Shown here: in pieces, positions 39,219 to 46,021 of the stretch | Layout of the letters: each line of letters opens with the position of its first letter | Numbering within the stretch: position 1 is the stretch's first letter | NCBI GenBank assembly: GCA_903842455.1 | Contig: CAIMLX010000196.1 | Coordinates: 1-46,021 of the forward strand | Source: an uncultured Hyphomicrobiales bacterium | GTDB lineage: Bacteria; Pseudomonadota; Alphaproteobacteria; Rhizobiales; Devosiaceae | Length of the DNA stretch: 46,021 nt | Direction: 5' to 3' | The notes under the pieces: model-generated | What the model saw: only the letters and a program-made list of their open reading frames with translations | Databases searched by the model: none | Told to the model about the DNA's origin: nothing | Made by a program: the position numbers and the translations under genes

Positions 39219-40237
39219 TGCAGGCCCCAGTCGATAACGCCCCCGCCGAAGACCTGATCCGGGTCGAGAACCTCTCCAAGCATTTCTCGATCAGCGCCGG
39301 CATGTTCACCAAGCCGCTGCAGCTCAAGGCGCTGCAGGATATCTCGTTCACCGTGAAGCGGGGCGAGACGCTCGGCATCGTCGGTGAGTCGGGTTGCGGC
39401 AAGTCCACTCTGGGCCGCTGCATCCTCCAACTGCTGTCGCCCGATCAGGGCCGCGTCATGTGGCTGGGACAGGATATTGCGGGGCTGCCCGCCGAAGAGA
39501 TGCGCAAGCACCGCAAGGACCTGCAGATCATCTTTCAGGATCCGCTGGCCTCGCTCAATCCACGCATGACGGTAGGCGAGATCATCGCCGATCCGCTGCG
39601 CTCGCTGATGCCGGAACTCAAGGCCAAGGAGCGGCGCGATCGCGTCATCCGCACCATGGAGGCGGTCGGCCTCTTGCCCGAGATGATCAACCGCTACCCG
39701 CACGAGTTCTCGGGTGGGCAGGCGCAGCGCATCGGCATCGCCCGGGCGCTGATCACCGAGCCTAAGCTCATCGTCTGCGACGAGCCGGTCTCCGCCCTCG
39801 ATGTGTCGATCCAGGCGCAGATCCTGAACTTGCTAGCAGACCTCAAGGACAAGTTCGGGCTGACGCTGGTCTTCATATCGCACAACCTGAGCGTGGTGCG
39901 GCACGTCTCCGATCGCATCATGGTCCTCTACCTCGGCCGCATCGTCGAACTCGCCAGTGGCGACGACCTCTACGACCAGCCCAGGCATCCCTACACCCGG
40001 GCGCTGCTCACCGCTGTGCCGATTCCCGACCCGAAGCTGGCGCGGCAGCGCAGCATCGACGGCCTCGTCGGTGAAATCCCGTCGCCGATCAATCCGCCAT
40101 CCGGCTGCACATTCCGCACCCGCTGCCGCTATGCGCTGCCGATCTGCGCCCAGCAGCGACCCCCGCTGGAGGACACCGGAACGCGCATGGTGGCCTGCCA
40201 CCGCTGGCAGGAACTGGAGTTGCAGGCAGGGGCCTGA
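39215..40237 (+). CDS. oppF: Oligopeptide ABC transporter ATP-binding protein
   Basis: A 340-residue ATPase paired with OppD. Walker A GESGCGKST, Q loop IIFQDPLASLNPRM, signature EFSGGQAQRIGIARAL, Walker B IVCDEPVSALD, switch His in ISHNLSVVRH. The C-terminal cysteine region (GCTFRTRCRYALPIC) is kept. It is the last gene of oppABCDF. A 140-bp palindromic element separates it from a convergent response regulator gene. ATG 39215 is preferred because of the overlap; a second ATG follows directly. Confidence 0.95.
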   Translation: MMQAPVDNAPAEDLIRVENLSKHFSISAGMFTKPLQLKALQDISFTVKRGETLGIVGESGCGKSTLGRCILQLLSPDQGRVMWLGQDIAGLPAEEMRKHRKDLQIIFQDPLASLNPRMTVGEIIADPLRSLMPELKAKERRDRVIRTMEAVGLLPEMINRYPHEFSGGQAQRIGIARALITEPKLIVCDEPVSALDVSIQAQILNLLADLKDKFGLTLVFISHNLSVVRHVSDRIMVLYLGRIVELASGDDLYDQPRHPYTRALLTAVPIPDPKLARQRSIDGLVGEIPSPINPPSGCTFRTRCRYALPICAQQRPPLEDTGTRMVACHRWQELELQAGA

Positions 40238-40261
40238 GGGCAGGTCCCGCTCGCTGCCGAT

Positions 40262-40401
40262 CCTTCATCCGGCTGCCGCCACCTTCTCCCACAGGGGGAG
40301 AAGGCGATGGAATCGCCGCGCCGATGGTGAAGAGGGGAAATCGCGGAGTGTTAGCCTTCTCCCCTTGTGGGAGAAGGTGCCCGAAGGGGGCGGATGAGGG
40401 G
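40262..40401. repeat. 140-bp inverted-repeat element, copy B
   Basis: The same plan and the same length as copy A at 4729-4868. The left arm has CCTTCATCCGGCTGCCGCC then a CCTTCTCCCAC / GGGGAGAAGG hairpin; the right arm has CCTTCTCCCCTTGTGGGAGAAGG then GGCGGATGAGGGG. The arms are well kept; the middle 40-50 bases differ between copies. It too lies between convergent genes (oppF and a response regulator). Confidence 0.85.
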
Positions 40402-40431
40402 GCGCAACCGCAGGTTGCGCCGCATCCTTGC

Positions 40432-40944
40432 CTACGACGCCTCGTCCTTCGCCGTATCCGCCTTGCTCCGCCGGTCGCCGCCCTTGAACTCGGCCTTGCG
40501 GCGACGGCGGTCCGGGCCCCGGTAGCCACCGCCTTCGACGAACTCGCGTGGGGCACCGAAGATCGAGTTGAGGCGCGATTCCACGTGAATTGCCGCAAAC
40601 GGCTTGCGCAGGAATTCTGTCACGCCGGCATCGCGTGCTGCGAGGATGCGTGAAGCCTCCGGTGCGGACGACATCATTACCACTGGTGTCGTCCGGTTCA
40701 GGTTGCCCTCGTTGGCGCGCAGGGCCCGGATAAGCTCGACGCTGTCGGTGGGACCGAGTTCGTCATCGAGCAGGATAACGTCAAACCTGCGGTTGGTCAG
40801 TGAGCCGAGCGCTGCCTGCGAACTTTGCACTTCCTCCACCGCGTGCACCTTCAGGTGGCGCAGCATCTGGCCGATCAGCGATCCCATGTGCGGGTTGGGA
40901 TCGCAGACGAGGACGTCAAGCTTGGCGAAGCTCTGCTTCTGCAT
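40432..40944 (-). CDS. Response regulator with receiver domain and basic C-terminal tail
   Basis: A 170-residue protein. Residues 8-125 form a receiver domain: VLVCDPNPHMG at the first strand, the phosphoacceptor probably Asp60 in VILLDDELG, a Ser in VVMMSSAPEA, and Lys in FLRKPF. The tail from about residue 130 is very basic and includes YRGPDRRRRKAEF and GGDRRSK, a motif seen at the C-terminus of several alphaproteobacterial receiver proteins. There is no DNA-binding or enzyme domain. Start at ATG 40944. No histidine kinase is nearby. The partner and output are unknown. Confidence 0.85.
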   Translation of the reverse strand: MQKQSFAKLDVLVCDPNPHMGSLIGQMLRHLKVHAVEEVQSSQAALGSLTNRRFDVILLDDELGPTDSVELIRALRANEGNLNRTTPVVMMSSAPEASRILAARDAGVTEFLRKPFAAIHVESRLNSIFGAPREFVEGGGYRGPDRRRRKAEFKGGDRRSKADTAKDEAS

Positions 40945-41080
40945 GGGAAAGTGGCCGGTATCGACGCGTGCTTATGGGCGGCCGATCATCGCCTGCCCAG
41001 CTTGCTGCCCGGTTAACCGAAGTGCCGGAACGCCGGCTGATTTGGGGCCGTGAGCAGGGTGGGGAACGGGTAATTTCCCT

Positions 41081-41109
41081 TTGACAGCCTCGGTCTTTCC
41101 CTTTAGTGA
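41081..41109 (+). promoter_or_regulatory. Sigma-70 type promoter of rpmJ
   Basis: TTGACA (41081-41086), a 17-base spacer, TAGTGA (41104-41109). The -35 box is perfect. The leader would be about 45 bases. Confidence 0.6.
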
Positions 41110-41162
41110 CAGGGCCAATTCGAGGGCGCGGCGCGCCTGTTTTTGTTTCGACCGAGGTCCCA

Positions 41163-41288
41163 ATGAAGGTTGCAAATTCGCTCAAGGCTCTGATGGGTCG
41201 CCATCGTGCCAACAAGCTCGTCCGCCGCCGCGGCCGTGTCTACATCATCAACAAGGTCGACAAGCGCTACAAGGCGCGCCAGGGCTAA
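41163..41288 (+). CDS. rpmJ: 50S ribosomal protein L36, cysteine-free form
   Basis: A 41-residue protein, [20 protein letters not shown] then basic sequence ending KRYKARQG. It matches the longer, zinc-independent L36 type, which lacks the Cys-Cys-Cys-His zinc ribbon of the short form. In many proteobacteria this form is the alternative used when zinc is scarce; in most alphaproteobacteria, from memory, it is the only L36. ATG 41163 has GAGG upstream. A promoter and a terminator flank it, so it is a single-gene unit. Confidence 0.95.
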   Translation: MKVANSLKALMGRHRANKLVRRRGRVYIINKVDKRYKARQG

Positions 41289-41315
41289 GCCCGGCAGCAA
41301 GGTCGATCAAGTTTC

Positions 41316-41345
41316 AAGGCCCGCCTCGGCGGGCCTTTGCTTTTG
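41316..41345 (+). terminator. Rho-independent terminator of rpmJ
   Basis: AAGGCCCGC (41316-41324) pairs with GCGGGCCTT (41329-41337), loop CTCG, then TGCTTTT. Confidence 0.8.
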
Positions 41346-41419
41346 TGCTCGCAGCTGCCTGAGACTCAACCCGGGACCGACGGTGAATCGCCGGCCCGGG
41401 ACCTCGAGACTTGGCAGGA

Positions 41420-42811
41420 TCAGGCTTCGCCGGCGAACGAGGCGATGATCCGCAGCCACGAGCGGATGCCCTTGTGGAAGCTCGACAGGTTGTACTTCTC
41501 GTTGGGCGAGTGGATGCGGTCGTCGTCGAGCGCGAAGCCGATGAGCAGCGTGTCGAGCCCCAGGATGCGCTTGAACTCGCCCGCTACTGGGATCGAGCCG
41601 CCCGAGCCGATCAGCGCCGTCTCGTTACCCCATTCCTGCTGCAGCGCCTTTGCCGCCTTGGCGACGAACGGGCCGTAACTGGGCACTGTCACTGCCGGGC
41701 TGCCGCCGTGGCCGTGGAAGGTCACGGTCGCGTCGGGCGGCAGGCGGTCGGTGACGTGCTTGCGGAAGGCGGCGCGGATCTTGTCCGGGTCCATCTCCGA
41801 CACCAGCCGGAAACTGATCTTGGCGCTGGCCTTGGCGGGGATCACCGTCTTGAAGCCGTCGCCGGTATAGCCGCCGATGATGCCATTGATCTCGCAGGTC
41901 GGCCGGGCGCGCGTCTGCTCGAGCACGCTGCGGCCCTGCTCGCCGGCCGAGGTGGTGAGTCCGGCGCCGGCCATGAAGGCCTTCTCATCGAAAGGCAGGC
42001 GCTGCCACAGCGCCGCCACGTCGGCCGGCAGCTCCTTGACGTCGTCGTAGAAGCGCTCGATCGCCACGCTGCCATCGGGGTTGCGCAGCGAGGCGATGAG
42101 TTCGCTCAGCACCTGGATGGGGTTGCGCGCCGCGTTGCCGAACATGCCCGAGTGCAGGTCATGGCTGGCGCAGCTGATCTCGATCTCCTCTGCCACCATG
42201 CCACGCAGCATGGTCACGATCGACGGGGTAGTGGGATTCCACAGGTCGGTGTCGCAGACCAGCGCCACTTCCGCCACGCCGAGCTCATCCTTCGCCGCCT
42301 CGAGGAACGGGCGCAGGCTCTTGCTGCCCGATTCCTCCTCGCCCTCGAAGAACAGCGTCACCTTGAGCGGCAGCGCGCCATGGACGGCCTTCCAGGCCCG
42401 GCAGGCCTCGACGAAGGTCAGCAACTGCCCCTTGTCGTCCGAGGTGCCGCGCCCGACGATATGTGTCTCGCCGCTCGCCTGCTTGACCAGCTGCGGCTCG
42501 AACGGGTCGGAGTGCCAGAGGTTCAGCGGATCGACCGGCTGCACGTCGTAGTGGGCGTAGAACAGCACATGCGGGCCATCGGCCGCCGTGTCGTGCGCCA
42601 CCACCATGGGGTGGCCGATGGTGTCGCGCACCGAGGCATCGAAGCCGAGTTGGTTCAGGTCGGCACTCAGCAGTTCCGCCGCCTTGCGCACTTCCCCAGC
42701 ATATGCCGGATCGGTGGAGATCGACTTGATCCGCACCAGCGCCTTCAGCCGCTCGAGGCTCTCCTCGATATGGGCATCGGCGTGGGCGAGAGCGGCATCG
42801 AGCTTGGACAT
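41420..42811 (-). CDS. M20-family dipeptidase
   Basis: A 463-residue zinc metallopeptidase of the M20 dipeptidase group. Metal and catalytic residues: His and Asp in FYAHYDVQPVDP, Asp in GRGTSDDKGQ, the Glu pair in FEGEEESGS, Asp in VCDTDLW, and a His near the C-terminus in DDDRIHSPNEKYN. The insertion domain that mediates dimers covers about residues 205-380. It cuts dipeptides or short peptides in the cytoplasm and could use peptides brought in by the Opp system nearby. ATG 42811 has GGAACTGACC just upstream; a longer frame to 42862 would start inside the pyk terminator and is rejected. Confidence 0.92.
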   Translation of the reverse strand: MSKLDAALAHADAHIEESLERLKALVRIKSISTDPAYAGEVRKAAELLSADLNQLGFDASVRDTIGHPMVVAHDTAADGPHVLFYAHYDVQPVDPLNLWHSDPFEPQLVKQASGETHIVGRGTSDDKGQLLTFVEACRAWKAVHGALPLKVTLFFEGEEESGSKSLRPFLEAAKDELGVAEVALVCDTDLWNPTTPSIVTMLRGMVAEEIEISCASHDLHSGMFGNAARNPIQVLSELIASLRNPDGSVAIERFYDDVKELPADVAALWQRLPFDEKAFMAGAGLTTSAGEQGRSVLEQTRARPTCEINGIIGGYTGDGFKTVIPAKASAKISFRLVSEMDPDKIRAAFRKHVTDRLPPDATVTFHGHGGSPAVTVPSYGPFVAKAAKALQQEWGNETALIGSGGSIPVAGEFKRILGLDTLLIGFALDDDRIHSPNEKYNLSSFHKGIRSWLRIIASFAGEA

Positions 42812-42828
42812 GGTCAGTTCCGTTTGGG

Positions 42829-42862
42829 CAAAAGCAAGTGGCCGGGACATTGTCCCGGCCAC
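42829..42862 (-). terminator. Rho-independent terminator of pyk
   Basis: GTGGCCGGGAC and GTCCCGGCCAC form a perfect 11-bp stem with a 3-base loop. On the minus strand TTGCTTTTG follows. It is 26 bases after the pyk stop. Confidence 0.8.
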
Positions 42863-42888
42863 GCAAAGGTTTCAACTGCTAAGGCGCC

Positions 42889-44325
42889 CTACGACGACCC
42901 GGCGCCGTCCTGCCGCACGAAGGCGATGCGCAGCATGTTGGTGGCGCCCGGCGTCCCCAGCGGAATACCGGCGGTGATGGCGATACGGTCGCCCGGCCGC
43001 GCCAGCCCCTCCTGGTAGGCGATCACGCAGGCGCGGTCGACCATGTCCTCAAGGCTGACGGCGTCGGCGCTCTCGACGCAGTGGATGCCCCAGACGATCG
43101 ACAGCCGGCGCACGGTGCGCAGGTTGGGCGAGAGCGCCAGGATGGGCTTGGAGGGGCGCTCGCGGGCGGCGCGGATCGCCGTCGAGCCCGACGAGGTGTA
43201 GGTGACGATCGACGCGAGGTCGAGCGTCTCGGCCACCTGCCGGGTCGCTGCCGAGATGGCGTCGGCCGCCGTTGCTTCGGGTTCGGCGGCCTGGGCGCGA
43301 ATGATGCCGCGGTAGAGCGCGTCGGTTTCCACCGCCATCGCCACCTTGTTCATCATCGACACGGCTTCCACCGGGTACTGACCCGAGGCACTTTCGGCCG
43401 AAAGCATCACGGCGTCCGCACCCTCGAACACGGCGATCGACACGTCCGACACTTCGGCGCGGGTCGGCACGGGCGAGGTGATCATCGATTCCAGCATCTG
43501 GGTCGCCACGACCACCGGCTTGCCGTAGCGGCGGGCGATGCGGATCATGCGCTTCTGCAGCCCGGGCACCTGCTCGAGCGGCATTTCGACGCCCAAGTCG
43601 CCACGCGCGATCATGAAGGCGTCGCACAGCTTGATGATCTCTTCGAGCCGCTCCACAGCCTGCGGCTTCTCGATCTTGGCCATCACGCCGGCACGGCCCT
43701 GCACGATCTTGCGGACATCGATGATGTCCTCGGGGCGCTGCACGAAGCTGAGCGCGATCCAGTCGGCCTCGTTCTCGAGGCCTTTCAGCAGGTCGGCGTG
43801 GTCCTTCTCGGTCAGCGCGCCCATCGGCAGCAGGGTGTCCGGCAGGCTGACGCCCTTCTTGTCCGAGAGCTTGCCGCCATAGATCACTTCGGTCTCGATC
43901 GAGCCGCCGCCGACCCGGGTGGCCTTGAGCTGCAGCTTGCCGTCATCGAGCAGCAGGCGGTCGCCGACCGAGACGCTCTCGAGAATTTCGGGATGCGGCA
44001 GCTGCACACGCTCGGCATTGCCGGGAGCATCCGAGCTGTCGAGGGTGAACGTGCCACCCTGGGCCAGCATCACCGAGCCTTCGGCGAACTTGCCGACACG
44101 GAGCTTGGGACCCTGCAGGTCCACCAGGATGCCGATCGGGTGCCTGATGCGCTCTTCGACGCTGCGGATCCGCTGCACGGTCTGCTTCAGCACATCGTGG
44201 CTGGCGTGGCTCATATTGATGCGGAACACGTCCGCGCCGGCCCGCGCCAGCTTCTCGATCGTCGCCTCGTCGGAGGAAGCGGGGCCAAGGGTGGCGACGA
44301 TCTTCACGCGTCTCATGCGTTTCAT
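42889..44325 (-). CDS. pyk: Pyruvate kinase
   Basis: A 478-residue glycolytic enzyme making pyruvate and ATP from phosphoenolpyruvate and ADP. Motifs: VKIVATLGPASSDEATIEKLARAGADVFRINMSHASHD at the N-terminus, LVDLQGPKLRVG, the catalytic Lys in MAKIEKPQAVE, metal-binding MIARGDLGVEMP, and ATQMLESMI. The C-terminal domain from about residue 345 binds regulators in the family. Start at ATG 44325 overlaps the DUF1036 gene stop (ATGA); an ATG at 44316 is also possible. DUF1036-pyk coupling is, from memory, common in Rhizobiales. A terminator follows. Confidence 0.97.
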   Translation of the reverse strand: MKRMRRVKIVATLGPASSDEATIEKLARAGADVFRINMSHASHDVLKQTVQRIRSVEERIRHPIGILVDLQGPKLRVGKFAEGSVMLAQGGTFTLDSSDAPGNAERVQLPHPEILESVSVGDRLLLDDGKLQLKATRVGGGSIETEVIYGGKLSDKKGVSLPDTLLPMGALTEKDHADLLKGLENEADWIALSFVQRPEDIIDVRKIVQGRAGVMAKIEKPQAVERLEEIIKLCDAFMIARGDLGVEMPLEQVPGLQKRMIRIARRYGKPVVVATQMLESMITSPVPTRAEVSDVSIAVFEGADAVMLSAESASGQYPVEAVSMMNKVAMAVETDALYRGIIRAQAAEPEATAADAISAATRQVAETLDLASIVTYTSSGSTAIRAARERPSKPILALSPNLRTVRRLSIVWGIHCVESADAVSLEDMVDRACVIAYQEGLARPGDRIAITAGIPLGTPGATNMLRIAFVRQDGAGSS

Positions 44326-44999
44326 TCGAGGGGGGCACCTTCATCTTCAGGAGTGTCATCGGCCAGCTGATCGTCGCCGCCATCAGCCGGATCGTTCGGG
44401 GCAGGCAAGTCACCTTCGAGCGGCACCGCATCTTCGCTGGCCAGACCTTCACCGCCGACCACTTCCCCTTCGGTCAGCTGCAAGGTCCAGTTGGATTTGT
44501 TCTGGGTGTCGACTTCGAAGAAGCCCGTCCGTTCGTAGCCGCGCGCAAGGCAATCCTCAACCCCGAAGATGGTGAAGGTCTCGTCGCGGGTGCACATATA
44601 GACATCGCCGTCCCAGGCGCCGCCCGATACGTCGTCGGCGGCATAGACGTAATAGTACCGGCGGGAATCGAGGTTGCCGCGATAGATGGTGACGCAGACC
44701 GTCGGATCGGCGACCCACCAGCCCTCCGATTGCCAGCCCTTGTCGGCACGATAGCCGAACGCCACCGACACCTTGTTGGGTGTCTCGTTGCAGACCCGGA
44801 ACTCGCCTTCGCTGGTATCGGCGGCTTCGATTTCGGCGGGGGTGGACTGTTGCGCCTGCGCGCTTGTGCTGCCCAGTGGCACCTGCGGCGGCTGCGGCAG
44901 CAATGCCCAGACGATTGTCGCAACGATCGCGGTGGCGACCACACCTGCTATGGCCAACAAATAGCGCAAATGGACGATCCGGAAGAGCCGAGGGGCCAC
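44322..44999 (-). CDS. DUF1036 membrane-anchored protein
   Basis: A 225-residue protein. Residues 12-35 are a membrane anchor (YLLAIAGVVATAIVATIVWALL). Residues 65-180 are the DUF1036 domain: FRVCNETPNKVSVAFGYRADKGWQSEGWWVADPTVC, then RYYYVYAADDVSGGAWDGDVYMC, with conserved Cys and Trp residues. The acidic tail (about the last 45 residues) is rich in Asp, Glu, Gly and Pro. Start is a GTG at 44999 with AAGG upstream. The function of DUF1036 is unknown. Coupling to pyk by ATGA is clear, but no link in function is known. Confidence 0.88.
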   Translation of the reverse strand: MAPRLFRIVHLRYLLAIAGVVATAIVATIVWALLPQPPQVPLGSTSAQAQQSTPAEIEAADTSEGEFRVCNETPNKVSVAFGYRADKGWQSEGWWVADPTVCVTIYRGNLDSRRYYYVYAADDVSGGAWDGDVYMCTRDETFTIFGVEDCLARGYERTGFFEVDTQNKSNWTLQLTEGEVVGGEGLASEDAVPLEGDLPAPNDPADGGDDQLADDTPEDEGAPLE

Positions 45000-45189
45000 A
45001 AGCCTTGTGCAATCGTTTGCAGCGAGCGCTGTTGTGGCCAGCGCCTCGCCTTAAGTCAACGGCTTAATCGGCGGTTTTGGCGGAATTGCGAAAGCAGCCG
45101 GGACGCGGTGTGGATTGCGACAGTGAGGGGTTGAACCTTGCTGCCCAAAGCGGTTGAAAGGCGCCAACCCGTTTCACAGAGGACTACCC

Positions 45190-45471
45190 ATGGCCGACAC
45201 CATCAGCTCAGACAGCGTTGCGCAGGACCAGATCCGCGCCTTCATCGAGCGCATCGAGCGCCTGGAGGAAGAAAAGGCCTCGATCGCCGGTGACATCAAG
45301 GAAGTCTACGCCGAGGCCAAGGGCAACGGCTTCGACACCAAGGTGCTGCGCAAGATCGTCTCGATCCGCAAGCAGGACCACAACGAACGCATGGAGCAGG
45401 AAGCCCTGCTCGAACTGTACCTGACGGCCCTCGGCATGGCGGCAGCCCCGACCGACAGCGACGACGAGTAG
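45190..45471 (+). CDS. gapR: GapR-like nucleoid-associated protein (DUF2312)
   Basis: A 93-residue coiled-coil protein. The family core is [65 protein letters not shown]. In Caulobacter the protein GapR clamps overtwisted DNA ahead of replication forks and RNA polymerase and stimulates topoisomerases. ATG 45190 has AGAGGAC upstream; an in-frame ATG at 45154 lies too far upstream. Divergent to the DUF1036-pyk operon. No sign of truncation. Confidence 0.93.
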   Translation: MADTISSDSVAQDQIRAFIERIERLEEEKASIAGDIKEVYAEAKGNGFDTKVLRKIVSIRKQDHNERMEQEALLELYLTALGMAAAPTDSDDE

Positions 45472-45604
45472 GCGGAGCTATCCCGCTGCGGCGGGCCGGC
45501 GGGACATGTCTGTGGATCGTTCGGTCCGCCACCGCGTTCGGGTTCGCCATCGGCAGTCGATGAGCCGGTCGCTCGCCCCGAGGTGCAGCAGGGAAATACG
45601 TACC

Positions 45605-46006
45605 ATGATGCTGCCCAAGGGGACGACCGTTGCAGTTGCAGACGGCGAAAAGCTGAACCTGTTCCACAACACGGGCGACGAAGCGGGGTTGAAGCTGACG
45701 CCGGCGCCGCACGCGCATGTCGACGCCGATGCCCATGGCAGCGGCTCCCGCACGAACAGTTCAGGAAATCCCGATCAGAGCCAGTCGAGCGAGGATGACT
45801 TTTCCACGGGCATAGTCGAGATGCTGAACAAGGGTGTGCTGGATGGCAGCATCGATGGCCTGGTCATCATCGCCGCGCCGCGGGCCCTCGGTGAAATGCG
45901 GAAACACTATCACAAGGTGCTCACAGCAAAGCTCCTGGGCGAGATTGCCAAGGACCTGACCGGACACCCCGTGACCGACGTCGAGACGGCCATCACGGCC
46001 GCCTGA
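45605..46006 (+). CDS. Host-attachment-like protein
   Basis: A 133-residue protein starting MMLPKGTTVAVADGEKLNLFHN, matching the family named protein required for attachment to host cells, known in Agrobacterium and other Rhizobiales. The family has an archaeo-eukaryotic release-factor-like fold (baeRF). A low-complexity Ser/Asp/Gly/His-rich loop lies at residues 35-65, and the C-terminal half has GLVIIAAPRALGEMRKHYHKVLTAKLLGEIAKDLTGHPVTDVE. Despite the name, the biochemical role is not known and a ribosome-linked role is possible. ATG 45605 or the next codon is the start; GGGAAA stands upstream. It follows gapR after 133 bases. Confidence 0.85.
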   Translation: MMLPKGTTVAVADGEKLNLFHNTGDEAGLKLTPAPHAHVDADAHGSGSRTNSSGNPDQSQSSEDDFSTGIVEMLNKGVLDGSIDGLVIIAAPRALGEMRKHYHKVLTAKLLGEIAKDLTGHPVTDVETAITAA

Positions 46007-46021
46007 CAACCCTTGAGGGGC

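Noticed and set aside
41355-41402. CCCGGG inverted repeat after rpmJ as terminator of the M20 peptidase gene
   Set aside because: The stem is only six pairs with a long loop and no T run on the minus strand.
45051-45067. TTAA-N9-TTAA resembling a CtrA box upstream of gapR
   Set aside because: The spacing is nine bases rather than the seven of the CtrA consensus, and there is no supporting second half.
1-46021. CRISPR arrays, insertion sequences, prophage genes, rRNA genes
   Set aside because: No regularly spaced repeats, transposase, integrase, phage structural genes or rRNA sequences were seen on either strand.

Overview
The window is GC-rich chromosomal DNA, most likely from an alphaproteobacterium of the order Hyphomicrobiales (Rhizobiales). 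Devosia or a close relative is my best guess, but genus level is uncertain. Markers for this are a CpdR-type response regulator beside an N-formylglutamate amidohydrolase, a GapR/DUF2312 protein, a DUF1036 protein coupled to pyruvate kinase, Omp25/31-like outer membrane proteins, a host-attachment-like protein, and a small heat-shock gene with a RpoH-type promoter and a ROSE-like leader. I see no insertion sequence, prophage, integrase or CRISPR array. Most of the window is ordinary core genome; the one accessory-looking piece is a small toxin-antitoxin pair at 33.8-34.5 kb.

Layout. 1-1260 (-) is the N-terminal part of glutamate synthase GltB, followed by a long gap that holds only a terminator and a structured hairpin. 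2.1-3.4 kb (-) carries the stress genes dps and hsp20. 3.7-9.5 kb mixes two alpha/beta hydrolases, a HisN-type phosphatase, an N-formylglutamate amidohydrolase, cpdR, two tRNA-Val genes and a hypothetical gene. 9.9-11.5 kb has two related outer membrane beta-barrel genes. 11.7-14.7 kb has prfC behind a leader with a possible tiny ORF and a strong terminator, then an aldo/keto reductase. 15.0-18.1 kb is a glycine-betaine-type ABC transporter operon. 18.2-21.5 kb is an M16C metalloprotease overlapping trxC, and 21.5-22.0 kb (-) a lone cyclic-nucleotide-binding protein. 22.2-25.0 kb is a DNA-repair operon: beta-CASP exonuclease, ATP-dependent DNA ligase and a UVR-motif protein.

25.0-33.8 kb is a divergent fatty-acid degradation locus: fadD-merR-lipoprotein on the minus strand, and fadE-fadJ-fadI on the plus strand. 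The intergenic region has two 16-bp palindromes of the form TTGACG-N4-CGTCAA. A third copy lies just upstream of the oligopeptide transporter operon oppABCDF (34.7-40.2 kb), inside the 3' end of the toxin gene. This suggests that one MerR-type regulator ties beta-oxidation to peptide uptake. The antitoxin is an unusual exact tandem duplication with a 64-residue period.

40.4-46.0 kb carries a response regulator (-), a cysteine-free L36 ribosomal protein (+), an M20 peptidase, pyruvate kinase and a DUF1036 protein (all -), then gapR and a host-attachment-like gene (+). Two near-identical 140-bp inverted-repeat elements sit at 4729-4868 and 40262-40401, both between convergent genes, where they probably act as two-way terminators.
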